Source: Acetobacter indonesiensis (GTDB taxonomy: Bacteria > Pseudomonadota > Alphaproteobacteria > Acetobacterales > Acetobacteraceae). From it: 43,458 nt of DNA. Where the stretch lies: positions 1 to 43,458 of the forward strand of contig NZ_BAMW01000003.1 in assembly GCF_000963945.1 (NCBI RefSeq), read 5' to 3'. Position numbers and translations under genes: made by a program. A model generated the notes under the pieces. It was not told where the DNA came from and searched no databases. It was given only the letters and a program-made list of their open reading frames with translations. Below are positions 1 to 8,568 of the stretch, piece by piece (positions within the stretch are counted from its first letter, which is position 1; the number at the start of each line of letters is the position of its first letter).

Positions 1-263
1 TGCCTGATTACTGAATAAATCGCTCTCCGGTAAACCCGGGGCAGTTCACTTTTTCCTGTGAACCTTTGAGACAAAGCCCTGCTTTTCCATGAAATCTGCG
101 TTGGCTTTGGAGCGATAGGCTGTGTCTGCCCAGACGCTTGAGGCCGTATTGGTTTTATTCAGCAGCCCCTCTCGCAATCGCGCACCATCACTGGCGGCGG
201 CATCTGTCGTCTTCCATTTCCGGCTGAACCGGAACTTCCGTTCGATGGAAACATGGGACTTGT
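1..263 (-). mobile_element. IS5-family transposase remnant, cut by another IS end
   Basis: On the minus strand, positions 263 down to about 50 encode an internal piece of an IS5-type DDE transposase, with the stretches YKSHVSIERKF, NKTNTASSVWADTAYRS and GFVSKVHRKK. The same segment occurs in the larger remnant at 41923-42597 and is nearly identical over about 200 bp. After HRKK a stop follows at once and the sequence becomes unrelated. The new sequence (about 25-52, reading TGAACTGCCCCGGG on the minus strand) resembles the terminal repeat of IS3-type elements, from memory. Both ends of the transposase are missing, so this copy is dead. Confidence 0.8.
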
Positions 264-874
264 ACGAACGCTCGCCCGAGGCGCGTTATCCAACTGCGAT
301 CGAGTAGGATTATGCGGTTCTGGAGTATGTCGCTCGTCATCCGGTCGAATTCGGGATCGATCCATCCCTCATTGCCATCGCCGGAGACAGCGTCGGCGGT
401 AATATGGTTGCGGTCGTCTCCGCCCTCGTTGCGGAGCGGCATGGACCCAGGCCCGTAGCCCAGCTCCTGTTCTATCCGGTGACCGATGCCGCAATGAATG
501 ACGGATCCTATCGCGAGTTCGCCAGTGGCCCCTGGCTGACAGCGAAAGCCATGGATTATTTCTGGAACCAGTATCTGCCTGCCGGCACGGATCGCGCCCA
601 GCCGCATGTCTCGCCGCTGAACACGCCGGACTCCATCCTGCACGGGCAGGCGCCAGCGCTGGTCATTACAGATGAAAACGATGTCCTGCGTGACGAGGGC
701 GAGGCCTACGCCCGACGCCTGGTCGAAGCTGGCGTGCCGGTCATAACGACCCGCTATAACGCGACGATCCATGATTTCGTTATGCTCAATGCGCTTGCCA
801 AGACGCCGGCGGCCACCGCCGCAGTCGCCCAAGCGGCTCATTTCCTACGCGATGCCTTTACGAAGGTAAAGTGA
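264..874 (+). pseudogene. HSL-family alpha/beta hydrolase, 5'-truncated with in-frame stop
   Basis: The reading frame encodes the C-terminal two thirds of a hormone-sensitive-lipase-type alpha/beta hydrolase (esterase/lipase). The nucleophile elbow is GDSVGG, a variant of the usual GDSAGG. The acid region is ITDENDVLRDEGEAYA and the catalytic histidine is in ATIHDFVMLNA. The N-terminal cap and the oxyanion HGGG motif are missing because the frame begins at the junction with the transposase remnant near 264. A TAG at 305-307 interrupts the frame where the family usually has a glutamate or glutamine codon. An internal start such as 404 would drop the nucleophile elbow, so an active product is unlikely. 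Confidence 0.8.
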
Positions 875-1261
875 GAGAACAGAAGCGGTCTGAAGCAATT
901 TCCTCCAAAAAGAGGGAGTGCTTCAGCCTCGCGCTGGCCGCAGTTTCTGCTCTGTCCCTCAGGCACTGACCATGAACCTATCGCTGGCATGACGAGTGCA
1001 TATATGCGGCGTCTCATGGGACGGGCAGCTCTCGCCCAACGAAGTCGGTTATCAGGTTGATCTTCAGGAGACGCCCATTTGTGTCGTGACAGTCGATTGC
1101 ACGAATGACCGCTTTTCCAGTCCTACCGCCCAACAGCCGACATTCTGCTCACCCCCTAGCGGTGTTTCACACCTCTCGCGATTTGGCGCAGGCTCTGCAA
1201 GAACGGATTAGCGTCAGCTAGGCGGGACAGAGCGGTCATTCCGCCTCGTCCCGTTCGCCCA
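875..1261. other. Intergenic region with a terminator-like hairpin
   Basis: This stretch has no convincing gene. A hairpin lies at 891-925: TGAAGCA pairs with TGCTTCA, and TCCTC pairs with GAGGGA around a CAAAAA loop. It sits 17 bp after the hydrolase stop and may end transcription, although no T-tract follows. Open frames between 996 and 1211 show no family motif and look like chance. Confidence 0.4.
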
Positions 1262-1981
1262 TCACCAAGGCAATTTGCCGTCCTGCTCAAAGAAGCCACC
1301 ACTGCCTGTGGCGTTCAGCGCATATTCTGTAGGAAGCCGCGCCCCCTCTTCAGGCGATATTGTGCCATAGCCTGTAAGATCGGTTTTCACGAAACCGGGG
1401 CAGATCGAATTTACCTTGATATTCGTGCCCCGCAGCTCCTCGTGCAGTTGGATCGTCAACATGTTCAGGGCCGCTTTCGATGCGTTGTAACCGATGAATT
1501 GCTGCGAATAGTAGGCCGAGGCCGGATCGGCGTTCATGCTCAGAGACCCGAGCGTGCTCGACAGGTTGACGATGCGGCCTTCTGGTGCGGCGCGTAGCAG
1601 AGGGAGCATCGCTTGCGTCACGGCCAGCGCCCCGATGAAGTTGACCTCCATCGACCGCCGCACAGCATCAATTGAAGCCTTGCTGGGCGTTGAATCCGCG
1701 AAATCAAAGATTCCGGCGTTGTTTACCAGAATGTCCAGACGACCATGCTCGGCAGCGATGGCATCCGCCGTGGCCGAGATGGTCGCCGGTTGATCAAGGT
1801 CCAACGAAACCGCCTTCACTGTGAGACCATCCCTGGCCAGGGCGGCGGTAGCCTCGTCTCCGCGCGACTTGTCGCGGCTGCCGAGCAGCACATGGACACC
1901 GGCTTGAGCCAACTTGCGGACGATCTCCAGTCCGATGCCCTTGTTACCGCCGGTCACGAGGGCGATGCGGTTCTCTGCCAT
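1262..1981 (-). CDS. SDR-family NAD(P)-dependent oxidoreductase
   Basis: This is a classical short-chain dehydrogenase/reductase of 239 residues, the normal family length. It has the cofactor motif TGGNKGIG near residues 10-17, NNAG near 87-90, the catalytic serine in NLSST and the YNASK catalytic motif, with PGFVKTDL after it. It is likely a cytosolic carbonyl or alcohol oxidoreductase; the substrate cannot be read from the sequence. It is transcribed away from the TetR gene at 2047, and the 65-bp gap holds an imperfect palindrome, so repression by that TetR is likely. SDR plus TetR pairs often respond to reactive aldehydes or ketones, but that is inference here. Confidence 0.9.
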   Translation of the reverse strand: MAENRIALVTGGNKGIGLEIVRKLAQAGVHVLLGSRDKSRGDEATAALARDGLTVKAVSLDLDQPATISATADAIAAEHGRLDILVNNAGIFDFADSTPSKASIDAVRRSMEVNFIGALAVTQAMLPLLRAAPEGRIVNLSSTLGSLSMNADPASAYYSQQFIGYNASKAALNMLTIQLHEELRGTNIKVNSICPGFVKTDLTGYGTISPEEGARLPTEYALNATGSGGFFEQDGKLPW

Positions 1982-1995
1982 TTCTGTATTCCTTT

Positions 1996-2018
1996 CATAT
2001 CTCTGATCGGAGTATATG
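1996..2018. promoter_or_regulatory. Candidate TetR operator between divergent genes
   Basis: An imperfect palindrome with outer arms CATAT and ATATG and an inner CTC-n-GATC-n-GAG core lies midway between the SDR and TetR start codons. Its position and length suit a TetR dimer controlling both genes. Confidence 0.45.
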
Positions 2019-2046
2019 AAGAAAAGCTCATATTTTGGATTCGCAT

Positions 2047-2694
2047 ATGACGGCCCATGCTTCGCAAGGGGCTAAGCCTCGAAAAACACCGGTACAAAGC
2101 CGCTCGCGCGTCACGGTAGACGCGATTTTTGAGGCAACCATTCAGGTTTTGCTGTCAGAAGGTATGACGCGCCTGACAACCACCCGGGTGTCTGAGCGGG
2201 CGGGCGTATCGGTCGGGACGATGTATCAGTATTTCCCGAACAAACAGGCGCTGATCATCGCGCTGAACGCGCGTTACTTGAACGCCTTGGCAGAGCGTGT
2301 CGAAGCAACCTGTGCTCGCATGGCGGGGCAACCCGCGGCAGAGATGGTCTCTGCGCTGATCGAGACCTATTGGACAGCCAAAACCGAGCGTGCTGATCTG
2401 ACGCAAGCACTCTATCGTTCGGTAGCAGCGCTCGACAACAATGTGTTGATGCAGGACTTCGCCACGCGGGTCGGTGCCGCAACGATGAGCATGTTTCGCC
2501 AGACCTCGGACCTGCCGCCGCAGGATGCCACAGAGATCAACCTGACCCTGACCACCGTGATCTATGGAGCAGTGCGCAACGCCTTTGAGCGCGAGCTGGG
2601 CATGGAACAAATTACGGCGCTGAAGGCCAGCCTGATTGACATGTGTTGCGCGTGGCTGATCAGCTTCCAGCATCGGACACAAATGACAGCTTAG
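2047..2694 (+). CDS. TetR/AcrR-family transcriptional regulator
   Basis: The product has about 215 residues. An N-terminal TetR helix-turn-helix (TVDAIFEATIQVL, then TRVSERAGVSVGTMYQYFPN) spans roughly residues 22-66, and an all-helical ligand domain follows. The GTMYQYFPNK segment is the recognition helix signature. I prefer the ATG at 2047; a TTG four codons upstream is also possible. It probably represses the divergent SDR gene and itself. The stop codon abuts a leftover IS481-type end, so the native sequence downstream has been replaced. Confidence 0.9.
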   Translation: MTAHASQGAKPRKTPVQSRSRVTVDAIFEATIQVLLSEGMTRLTTTRVSERAGVSVGTMYQYFPNKQALIIALNARYLNALAERVEATCARMAGQPAAEMVSALIETYWTAKTERADLTQALYRSVAALDNNVLMQDFATRVGAATMSMFRQTSDLPPQDATEINLTLTTVIYGAVRNAFERELGMEQITALKASLIDMCCAWLISFQHRTQMTA

Positions 2695-2747
2695 TTGTTT
2701 AGTCCCGTGTTTTGATGGGGTATTATTTTCACGGGAGTGGAAGGAAC
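2695..2747 (+). mobile_element. Solo IS481-type terminal remnant
   Basis: Right after the TetR stop lies TTGTTTAGTCCCGTGTTTTG followed by a match through TTTTCACGGGAGTGGAAGGAA. This closely matches the transposase-proximal end of the complete IS481-type element at 18985-19997, read on that element's minus strand, over about 50 bp. The rest of the element is absent. The remnant's GGAAGGA now sits 7 nt before the TTG start of the next gene. Confidence 0.8.
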
Positions 2748-2752
2748 TGAAG

Positions 2753-3166
2753 TTGACGGATCATCAACACACCATCCAGAAGCTCTACGCGTCAGCTGAA
2801 GGGATTTCCCTCGATATTAAGACATTTCTGTCCTTCTTCAGGAAAGACGGTTACGTCCGCAACGTCCCAGCTCAGATGGATTTCCGCGGCTCCGATATCG
2901 GGCTCGTCGCGAGCAGTATGGCCGAAGCCTTCCCTGACATCCATCGAGAGATTTTTAGCATCGATGTGTCAAGGGATGCGGTCGTCGTCGAACTAGCCAT
3001 TCGCGGCACCCACCTCGGCATTTTGATGACACCAAAGGGCCCGCTTGCCGCGACAGGGAGGGTCATTGACGTCCCTTGCTGCGACGTCTTCAGAATGAAG
3101 GACGGGAAAGTCGAGGTTTTCCACTGCTACAATGCGTTTTCGATTATGCAGCAGCAACTGACCTGA
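2753..3166 (+). CDS. SnoaL/NTF2-like small protein
   Basis: The 137-residue protein has the length and pattern of the NTF2-like/SnoaL fold: an N-terminal helix (HTIQKLYASAEG), a central region around SSMAEAFPDIHREIFSIDV and a C-terminal sheet ending DVFRMKDGKVEVFHCYNAF. Members of this superfamily are cyclases, isomerases or ligand-binding proteins, and the activity here is unknown. Translation appears to start at a TTG with GGAAGGA 7 nt upstream, and that site lies inside the IS481-type remnant. The remnant may also supply or remove promoter elements. A strong GC hairpin follows the gene. Confidence 0.75.
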   Translation: MTDHQHTIQKLYASAEGISLDIKTFLSFFRKDGYVRNVPAQMDFRGSDIGLVASSMAEAFPDIHREIFSIDVSRDAVVVELAIRGTHLGILMTPKGPLAATGRVIDVPCCDVFRMKDGKVEVFHCYNAFSIMQQQLT

Positions 3167-3182
3167 CTTTTCTTACTACGGT

Positions 3183-3208
3183 CCCCCCGGGGAAGCAGCC
3201 TCGGGGGG
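3183..3208 (+). terminator. GC-rich hairpin after the SnoaL-like gene
   Basis: A 10-bp stem (CCCCCCGGGG with CCTCGGGGGG, one G-T pair) around a 6-nt loop lies 17 bp after the stop codon. There is no T-tract, so it is a probable rather than certain terminator. Confidence 0.5.
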
Positions 3209-3282
3209 AAACGCTCAGTCGGCTCTGGTGGGGAAATCAGTCGAAAAAGGTCGCGTGCTCTTGTCGCTACATTCCCTAGATT

Positions 3283-3867
3283 TCAAGGGTAGGGATCGTT
3301 CCATCGCATGCACCCTTCGTCGTTTCCTAATTCAAGCCATTCGCGCCTCAAAAGAGCGTATCCGACCTCGTCATGCCAGCAGCCATTAAAATAACGACTT
3401 TCGACCGTCTGCCTTTCCTGTCGGAGACCAAGTCTTCGCATTAAGCGCAGCGAGGCATTGTTTGCAACAAGGCAATGGGCCGTCAGGCGATGTAGAGGCC
3501 GATGGGCAAAACACCACTCGATTAGCGCCGTTCCAGCCTCCAACGCATAACCCTGTCCTTGATGATTGGCAGCGAACCACCAACCGATATCCCCCTTTTG
3601 CGGCTCCTCAGCACCAATGAACACGCCGACCTCTCCAATTAGGCCGGGTTTGTCGTTTTTCTCGACCGCGAACATTCGCCAACCATAAGCTTCCGGCGCC
3701 ATACATGACTGCGCCGCGAGAAACAATTCGGCTTCCTTCAGCTCCACTGGCTGCATCATCTGGGCAGCGAGCGCCGCTGTATCGTTTCGGTAAGCTAGAT
3801 AACGATAGAGATCGTCAGCATTCGGCGTCCTAAGTCTCAGGCGTTTGGTTAAAAGAGGTGCAATCAA
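3283..3867 (-). CDS. GNAT-family N-acetyltransferase (RimJ/RimL type)
   Basis: The protein shows the RimJ/RimL acetyltransferase layout: an N-terminal LTKRLRLRTPNADD strand, the central GEVGVFIG strand, the acetyl-CoA loop in NHQGQGYALEAG and the C-terminal LVANNASLRLMRRLGLR. Members acetylate the N-terminus of a ribosomal protein or a small amine; the substrate is not evident. The frame stays open upstream to 3966, but homology begins only near the TTG at 3867, so I place the start there. The region upstream looks rearranged, so the native promoter may be gone. Confidence 0.75.
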   Translation of the reverse strand: MIAPLLTKRLRLRTPNADDLYRYLAYRNDTAALAAQMMQPVELKEAELFLAAQSCMAPEAYGWRMFAVEKNDKPGLIGEVGVFIGAEEPQKGDIGWWFAANHQGQGYALEAGTALIEWCFAHRPLHRLTAHCLVANNASLRLMRRLGLRQERQTVESRYFNGCWHDEVGYALLRREWLELGNDEGCMRWNDPYP

Positions 3868-4985
3868 AAGGATTTCTCGCTCCGCGCCAGGTCGATGAAG
3901 GCCGGTGCATCGTAGGGTAGAGATTGCCATGGGCGCAAATGACGGCCCAGGTGACCGACGCGGCATTGGTGCAAATCAGCTTTCTGAAAGCCATTAGCAT
4001 GTCCGCTCTAAGAAACAATGGAGTGCGTTTCGGCGTCCGACATGAGGCGTTAAGCGGACCTGCTGCTTCCGCCTACTTCTAGGACATTAGCGGCTCAATG
4101 ACGAACAGCGAAAAGCGGACATCATCTTATACCGTTGCCGTCGTTTCGTGCCGGTCCGCTTCACGTAGCAGAACGGCAATCCCCAGGACTACCGGAGACA
4201 TCACGCCGCCTTGCAGATGCAATCGCGTCGCACGCGGCGTGCCTTCGACCGCCTCTCGTGCCACCTAAAAAGGATCCGTGTGTCTTGAGTCCATCCAACG
4301 CACCGATGGTCTCGGTCGTTTTAGCAGTGTCATATTCACCCGCCGTGACCCGATGCTGGTATGAACGCGGACGTAATGATTTTCCTATCTGGAGCAAGAT
4401 TATGTCTTTGCTCAGATGTGCCACACGGGCTGGACGCTCGACGGCAATGACATCCGTGTTAAACAAAGCGCCCGCGTTCATCGCCAGACGCTGTGGGAAG
4501 AGGAGCGCTGTAAATCCGACCGCCTCAATCAACTCGCTTTGCAGACACTGGACGCCCTACCGGTTCCATAGTGCTGTAGTTTCGGCCAGATCGCCGGGGC
4601 CGACACCCTATGTTACTGTTGCTTGCAAAAAAGTCGCTGCGATTAGCACCCCCACGACAGTGGGCCAATCTCTAACCTGCAATGTCGAGACCACTATCTC
4701 ATCATTAGAGGCATGGTTCGTGATCGCTTACATCCGCAGAGGTCTGGGGAAAATCAATCAAGTCGATTTCTGAAGCACACTCTCAGATTATCTCAGCGTC
4801 AGCTATTTTATGAAAGTAAAAAACGGAAATATCTTTGGTTCTTTTCTTAATTAAGGCGTTATAATATTTTAATTTTCAGTTTTTATAATAATATTAAATA
4901 TTATTTATTTATGGAAAGAAAATGTTCAGGTTATATATTATAAAAAACAGAGAAAATTTTTATTTAATATAGAAATTTAATATAT
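3868..4985. other. Degraded, gene-poor stretch ending in an A+T-rich tract
   Basis: No gene can be supported here. Several frames are open between 4135 and 4773 but none shows a recognisable domain. One short frame ending near 4573 (…RVHRQTLWEEERCKSDRLNQLALQ…) looks protein-like but opens just after a stop, so it may be the tail of a decayed gene. From about 4795 to 4985 the base composition changes abruptly to mostly A and T, with runs such as ATTATTTATTTATGG. That tract may be a site of foreign origin or the terminator/promoter zone of the gene at 4986. Confidence 0.5.
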
Positions 4986-5621
4986 TTAAAACCGGATAAT
5001 AACAGGTTTTTGGCCAATCATCGCTACATCTGTAAGATGGGATAACACGTTAGCTGCGACATCCCCGCGAGACACAACACCGTTTCGCCACTGTGCCGGT
5101 GCCATTAAGATTTTAGCTTTGCCGCTGATGCTCCCGTTGATCAGCACGCCCGGTCGCCAGATCGTCCACTCCAGACCGCTGGCGACGATAAGCCTTTCCT
5201 GCCGGGTCTTGTCGTCATAAGCGCGACCAAACAGCATACGAAAGGGCAGGCGCTGAAACGGACCGATAGCAGCGGCACTGTCGCCTGCACCAAAGCCGGT
5301 TACAGCCACCAACCGGCGCACGCCCTGGCTGATCATCAAAGGCACCAAGACCCCCGTAGCCTGGGAAAACAAGTCGATCGGTCTGAACAAATCACGGTTG
5401 GAAACCCCCAGAACCTGTATTACCCCATCGACGCCGACGAGCGCTCGCCTCACGTCCTGCGACGCCAGAGCATCACCGGGGAATTTCTCAAGCCGATCGT
5501 GCGTCAGTTTGATGCCGGAGGCGCCGCGAGCAAAGGCTCTGACACTATGACCTTGGCCAAGCGCCGCCTTGACGACTTCGAGTCCGAGGCCTCGCGATGC
5601 ACCCATCACCAGAACAAACAC
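4986..5621 (-). CDS. NAD(P)-binding NmrA/SDR-a family reductase
   Basis: This is an atypical short-chain dehydrogenase (NAD(P)H-binding, YwnB/NmrA-like) of about 211 residues. It opens with the dinucleotide motif VMGASRGLGLEVV and carries DALASQDVRRAL, VAVTGFGAGDS and WTIWRPGVLING, all typical of this group. Such proteins reduce flavins or quinones, or sense NAD(P)H; which applies here is unknown. I choose the GTG at 5621 because GGAGG lies 6 nt upstream, although the frame extends to 5672. It is divergent from the DCC gene and shares a regulatory gap containing a perfect 13-bp inverted repeat. Confidence 0.8.
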   Translation of the reverse strand: MFVLVMGASRGLGLEVVKAALGQGHSVRAFARGASGIKLTHDRLEKFPGDALASQDVRRALVGVDGVIQVLGVSNRDLFRPIDLFSQATGVLVPLMISQGVRRLVAVTGFGAGDSAAAIGPFQRLPFRMLFGRAYDDKTRQERLIVASGLEWTIWRPGVLINGSISGKAKILMAPAQWRNGVVSRGDVAANVLSHLTDVAMIGQKPVIIRF

Positions 5622-5737
5622 AACACGCCTCCAACACACTTGTCTTCCATCATCATCCTTTGAGGGTGCCACAGAGGAAACACGTCATTTAGGGCATAGG
5701 CGCCAGATGCCCAGTCAGGATGCCAGGCAGTAACCCG

Positions 5738-5772
5738 GACGACCTGACATGTTCCCGAAATGTCAGGTCGTC
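5738..5772. promoter_or_regulatory. Perfect 13-bp inverted repeat between divergent genes
   Basis: GACGACCTGACAT and its exact reverse complement ATGTCAGGTCGTC are separated by 9 nt. The repeat lies between the divergent NmrA-like gene (start 5621) and the DCC gene (start 5803), 31 bp before the latter. No T-tract follows, and its position in a divergent promoter region favours an operator for a dimeric regulator over a terminator. An 8-bp half-site, AGGTCGTC, recurs at 9372-9379 upstream of the renalase-like gene. Confidence 0.6.
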
Positions 5773-5802
5773 ACAGGGCGGGAAGTATCGCAAGATGTGA
5801 TA

Positions 5803-6165
5803 ATGAATAATCGACACGACGACGATACCTTCACCGTATGGTACGATGGCGGCTGTCCACTCTGCCTGCGCGAGATCGCGCTGATGCGCCGATGGGATCG
5901 GGCAAAGCGTATTCACTTCGTCGATCTCACCGACCCGGCGCAGGCCTGCCCTCTCGACCGGCAATTGCTGCTCGATCGTTTCCATGCCCAGCAAGGCAGT
6001 GTGCTTTATGACGGCGCCGCCGCTTTTGCGGCCATGTGGCGCGTCATTCCGGCGCTGCGACCGCTTGGCGAACTCGCCCGGCTGAAACCGGTCCTGTGGG
6101 TTCTTGAGGCAGGTTACCGTCGGTTTCTTAGGGTGCGGCCGATCCTGCAGCGATGGCTGAGATGA
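5803..6165 (+). CDS. DCC-family thiol-disulfide oxidoreductase-like protein (DUF393)
   Basis: The protein has about 120 residues and carries the signature VWYDGGCPLCLREI near residues 10-23, which includes the CPLC dithiol motif of the DCC (DUF393) family. The rest, with AAFAAMWRVIPALRPLGELARL and a C-terminal [10 protein letters not shown], matches this family's usual helical ending. Members are thought to be redox-active, but no substrate is established. I start at the ATG at 5803, 16 residues before CPLC, although the frame extends upstream into the inverted repeat. Its stop overlaps the next gene, and DCC genes are commonly found beside photolyases. Confidence 0.85.
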   Translation: MNNRHDDDTFTVWYDGGCPLCLREIALMRRWDRAKRIHFVDLTDPAQACPLDRQLLLDRFHAQQGSVLYDGAAAFAAMWRVIPALRPLGELARLKPVLWVLEAGYRRFLRVRPILQRWLR

Positions 6166-6878
6166 GGGTAGCAGCTGTGTTCGGCGCCGGCGGCGGCATC
6201 GGCCATGCTGTCGTCGAACGCCTTGCCGCGTCTGGGCGCTATGCGCGCATCCATGCGGGATCACGCCGACCATGCGTCGGCTTTGGTGCCACGGTGTCGC
6301 CGTTCACCTTCGATTTGACCGACGAGAACAGCATTGCCGACGCCGCGGCCTCAATCGAGCACACCCCCGAATTGGTCCTGTTAACCACCGGGATTCTGCA
6401 TGATCGGGTGCGGAACATTGTTCCCGAAAAGACATTTCGCAGCCTCGATGCCGCGTCCATGGCCCGCGTCTTCGCCATCAACACCACCGGGCCGGCGCTG
6501 ATTGCCAAGCATGTGCTGCCACGTCTGCCACGCGATCGACGCTCGGTTTTCGCGGTTCTCTCCGCACGGGGCGGCTCCATTGGCGACAACCGGTTGGGAG
6601 GCTGGCATGCCTATCGTGCCAGCAAGGCGGCGCTTGACATGCTGGTGGTCAATTTCGCTATCGAGATGCGGCGCACCCACCCTGAGGCGATCGTCGTGGC
6701 CCTGCACCCCGGCACCGTGGGCACCGCGCTTTCAGCGCCATTCCAAGGTGCCGTGCCAGCGGGAAAGCTCTTTTCGCCCGCCACGTCGGCAGAGAATCTT
6801 CTGCGGGTGATCGAGACTCTCACCACTGCCGATAGCGGCAGACTGATTGCGTGGAATGGAGAAAGGCTGCCTTGGTGA
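6162..6878 (+). CDS. SDR-family oxidoreductase of the photolyase cluster
   Basis: This short-chain dehydrogenase of about 238 residues begins [14 protein letters not shown], with the cofactor glycine motif at residues 8-14. It then has TTGILHD where classical SDRs have NNAG, a serine in [12 protein letters not shown] and the catalytic YRASKAA. It resembles the C-factor/CsgA-like group. The start is either the ATG at 6162, overlapping the DCC stop as ATGA, or an ATG three codons upstream at 6153; the first gives tight translational coupling. It is the middle gene of DCC-SDR-DUF2256. The substrate is unknown. Confidence 0.85.
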   Translation: MRVAAVFGAGGGIGHAVVERLAASGRYARIHAGSRRPCVGFGATVSPFTFDLTDENSIADAAASIEHTPELVLLTTGILHDRVRNIVPEKTFRSLDAASMARVFAINTTGPALIAKHVLPRLPRDRRSVFAVLSARGGSIGDNRLGGWHAYRASKAALDMLVVNFAIEMRRTHPEAIVVALHPGTVGTALSAPFQGAVPAGKLFSPATSAENLLRVIETLTTADSGRLIAWNGERLPW

Positions 6879-6880
6879 AA

Positions 6881-7042
6881 ATGCGCAGAAAAGCCGATCT
6901 GCCGAGCAAACTCTGCGCGGCCTGCGGGCGGCCCTTCGTCTGGCGCAGAAAATGGGCGCGCGACTGGAGTTCCGTGCGCTATTGCTCCACCCGCTGCCGC
7001 TCAACCAAGGGAAGCGAGAAAACGCTCGGCGTCACGCGTTAA
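6881..7042 (+). CDS. DUF2256 zinc-ribbon-like small protein
   Basis: A 53-residue protein with the full DUF2256 pattern: [19 protein letters not shown], then VRYCSTRCR. Two CX2C/CX3C pairs could bind one zinc. The function of the family is unknown, but it often lies beside cryptochrome/photolyase genes, as it does here. I start at the ATG at 6881, two bases after the SDR stop, instead of the upstream ATG inside the SDR gene. Its last 42 bp overlap the 3' end of the convergent photolyase gene. Confidence 0.85.
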   Translation: MRRKADLPSKLCAACGRPFVWRRKWARDWSSVRYCSTRCRSTKGSEKTLGVTR

Positions 7043-8509
7043 CCGGGCCTGTTTTTCGGGCGCAAACCCCTCCCATGTGCGCACCATTTGCACCATGCGC
7101 GGATTGCCTCGTAGCCGATCGACATGGCGCGCGACGAAATGCCAATAAAGCAGATTGAACGGGCATGCTTTCGGCCCCTCCTTTGCCTTGACATCGTAGG
7201 TACACGCCTCGCAGTAATCGCTCATACGATGGATATAGGCGCCGCTGGCAGCATAAGGTTTACTGGCCAAAAGACCGCCGTCGGCAAACTGGCTCATGCC
7301 GATGGTGTTGGGGAGTTCGACCCATTCGAACGCATCGGCATAGACCGCCAGATACCATTCGTGAAGCGCGTGCGGGTCGATCCCGGCGAGCAGCGCGAAA
7401 TTGCCAGTGACCATCAACCGCTGGATATGATGGGCGTAGGCCTCTTCGCGCGTTTGGGAGACACAGGCGCGCACGCAGGTCATGTGCGTGTCGGCGCTCC
7501 AGTAAAACGCCGGCAGAGGCCGATGCGCCCCCAGTGCATTGCTCAGCGCATACTCGGGTCCGCACCACCAGTAGATGCCGCGGACAAATTCGCGCCAGCC
7601 GATGACCTGGCGGATGAAACCCTCCGCGCTGTTAAGCGGCACGCGCCCGGCGCGCCACTCGACCTCCACCGCACGGCACATTGTGAGCGGGTCGAGTAGG
7701 CCAAGGTTGAGATAGACCGACACCACTGAATGACAGAGAAAACGATTCCCCCTTAGCATGGCATCCTGATAGCGGCCGAAATCTCGGAGGCCATGGCGCA
7801 AAAAATGGGCAAAGGCGGCCTCAGCCCCAGCGCGGGTGACAGCGAACCAAAAAGGATTCAGCTCTCCGAAATGGTCGGGAAAACGAGTCGCCACCATCTC
7901 CAGCACATCGCGTGTGATCGCGTCGGACTCGAAACGCAGCGGCTCCGGCAGAGCCAGAGCGCCCGGCGCGGGGTTACGATTGTCGCGATCAAAATTCCAA
8001 CGTCCTCCGGCAGGCTGGTCGCCTTCCATCAGCAGCCCTGTCTTGAGGCGCATCAGCCGATAAAAATGCTCCATCCGGAGCCCCCGGCGGTTCTCAGCCC
8101 AGGAGGCAAAGCCATGGCGATCGGCCAGAAAGCGATCGTCAGGCAGCAGCGTGACAGACGGCCATTGTGCCATTTCCCGCATCAGGCGCCATTCACCGGG
8201 CTCCGTGGCGAGAACATGCGTGGCTCCGTGCCGGACGAATGCGCGCATGACCTCGCCATGCAGACTGCCGGAATTGGCCGGATCGCTTAATGTGACGTAA
8301 TCGACACGCCAGCCGGACATGCGCAATTCCGCTGCGAAATGCCGCATCGCCGCGAGGATCAGCACGATCTTCTTCTTGTGATGGCGGACATACGTGGCCT
8401 CGGCGATGACCTCCGCCATCAACACCACATCGTTTTCCCGGTCGGCCGCTCGAAGGGAGGATAGGGCCGGCGTCAGCTGGTCGCCCAGAACAAGAACTAT
8501 ACGTTTCAT
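7001..8509 (-). CDS. phrB: FeS-type cryptochrome/photolyase (PhrB-like, 6-4 photolyase family)
   Basis: The 502-residue protein is a full-length member of the FeS bacterial cryptochrome/photolyase family, which repairs (6-4) photoproducts with light. It starts [14 protein letters not shown], the family's N-terminal antenna domain, and has [16 protein letters not shown] in the FAD-binding domain. C-terminal cysteines in TCVRACV and [19 protein letters not shown] supply the [4Fe-4S] ligands (CX2C plus a distal C). NHxxY-type features follow in [15 protein letters not shown]. It lies 59 bp downstream of the LOV-HTH gene on the same strand, so the pair is probably one light-controlled unit. It converges on and overlaps DUF2256 by 42 bp. 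The assignment to the 6-4 subtype is from family knowledge. Confidence 0.92.
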   Translation of the reverse strand: MKRIVLVLGDQLTPALSSLRAADRENDVVLMAEVIAEATYVRHHKKKIVLILAAMRHFAAELRMSGWRVDYVTLSDPANSGSLHGEVMRAFVRHGATHVLATEPGEWRLMREMAQWPSVTLLPDDRFLADRHGFASWAENRRGLRMEHFYRLMRLKTGLLMEGDQPAGGRWNFDRDNRNPAPGALALPEPLRFESDAITRDVLEMVATRFPDHFGELNPFWFAVTRAGAEAAFAHFLRHGLRDFGRYQDAMLRGNRFLCHSVVSVYLNLGLLDPLTMCRAVEVEWRAGRVPLNSAEGFIRQVIGWREFVRGIYWWCGPEYALSNALGAHRPLPAFYWSADTHMTCVRACVSQTREEAYAHHIQRLMVTGNFALLAGIDPHALHEWYLAVYADAFEWVELPNTIGMSQFADGGLLASKPYAASGAYIHRMSDYCEACTYDVKAKEGPKACPFNLLYWHFVARHVDRLRGNPRMVQMVRTWEGFAPEKQARLTRDAERFLASLG

Positions 8510-8568
8510 GTCGAAAGATTAGCTTGCCGCCCCCTGACGCAAAGCCTGACTTCAGGGGCAAAAATCCG

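Noticed and set aside
2155..2682. Minus-strand frame of 175 codons
   Set aside because: Antisense to the TetR gene, whose HTH motif and operator context are convincing.
4135..4773. Open frame of 212 codons on the plus strand
   Set aside because: Its product is rich in Arg, Ser, Ala and Cys with no domain pattern, and a competing open frame lies on the other strand; it looks like degraded DNA.
7124..8290. Plus-strand frames within the photolyase region
   Set aside because: They are antisense shadows of the G+C-rich photolyase gene.
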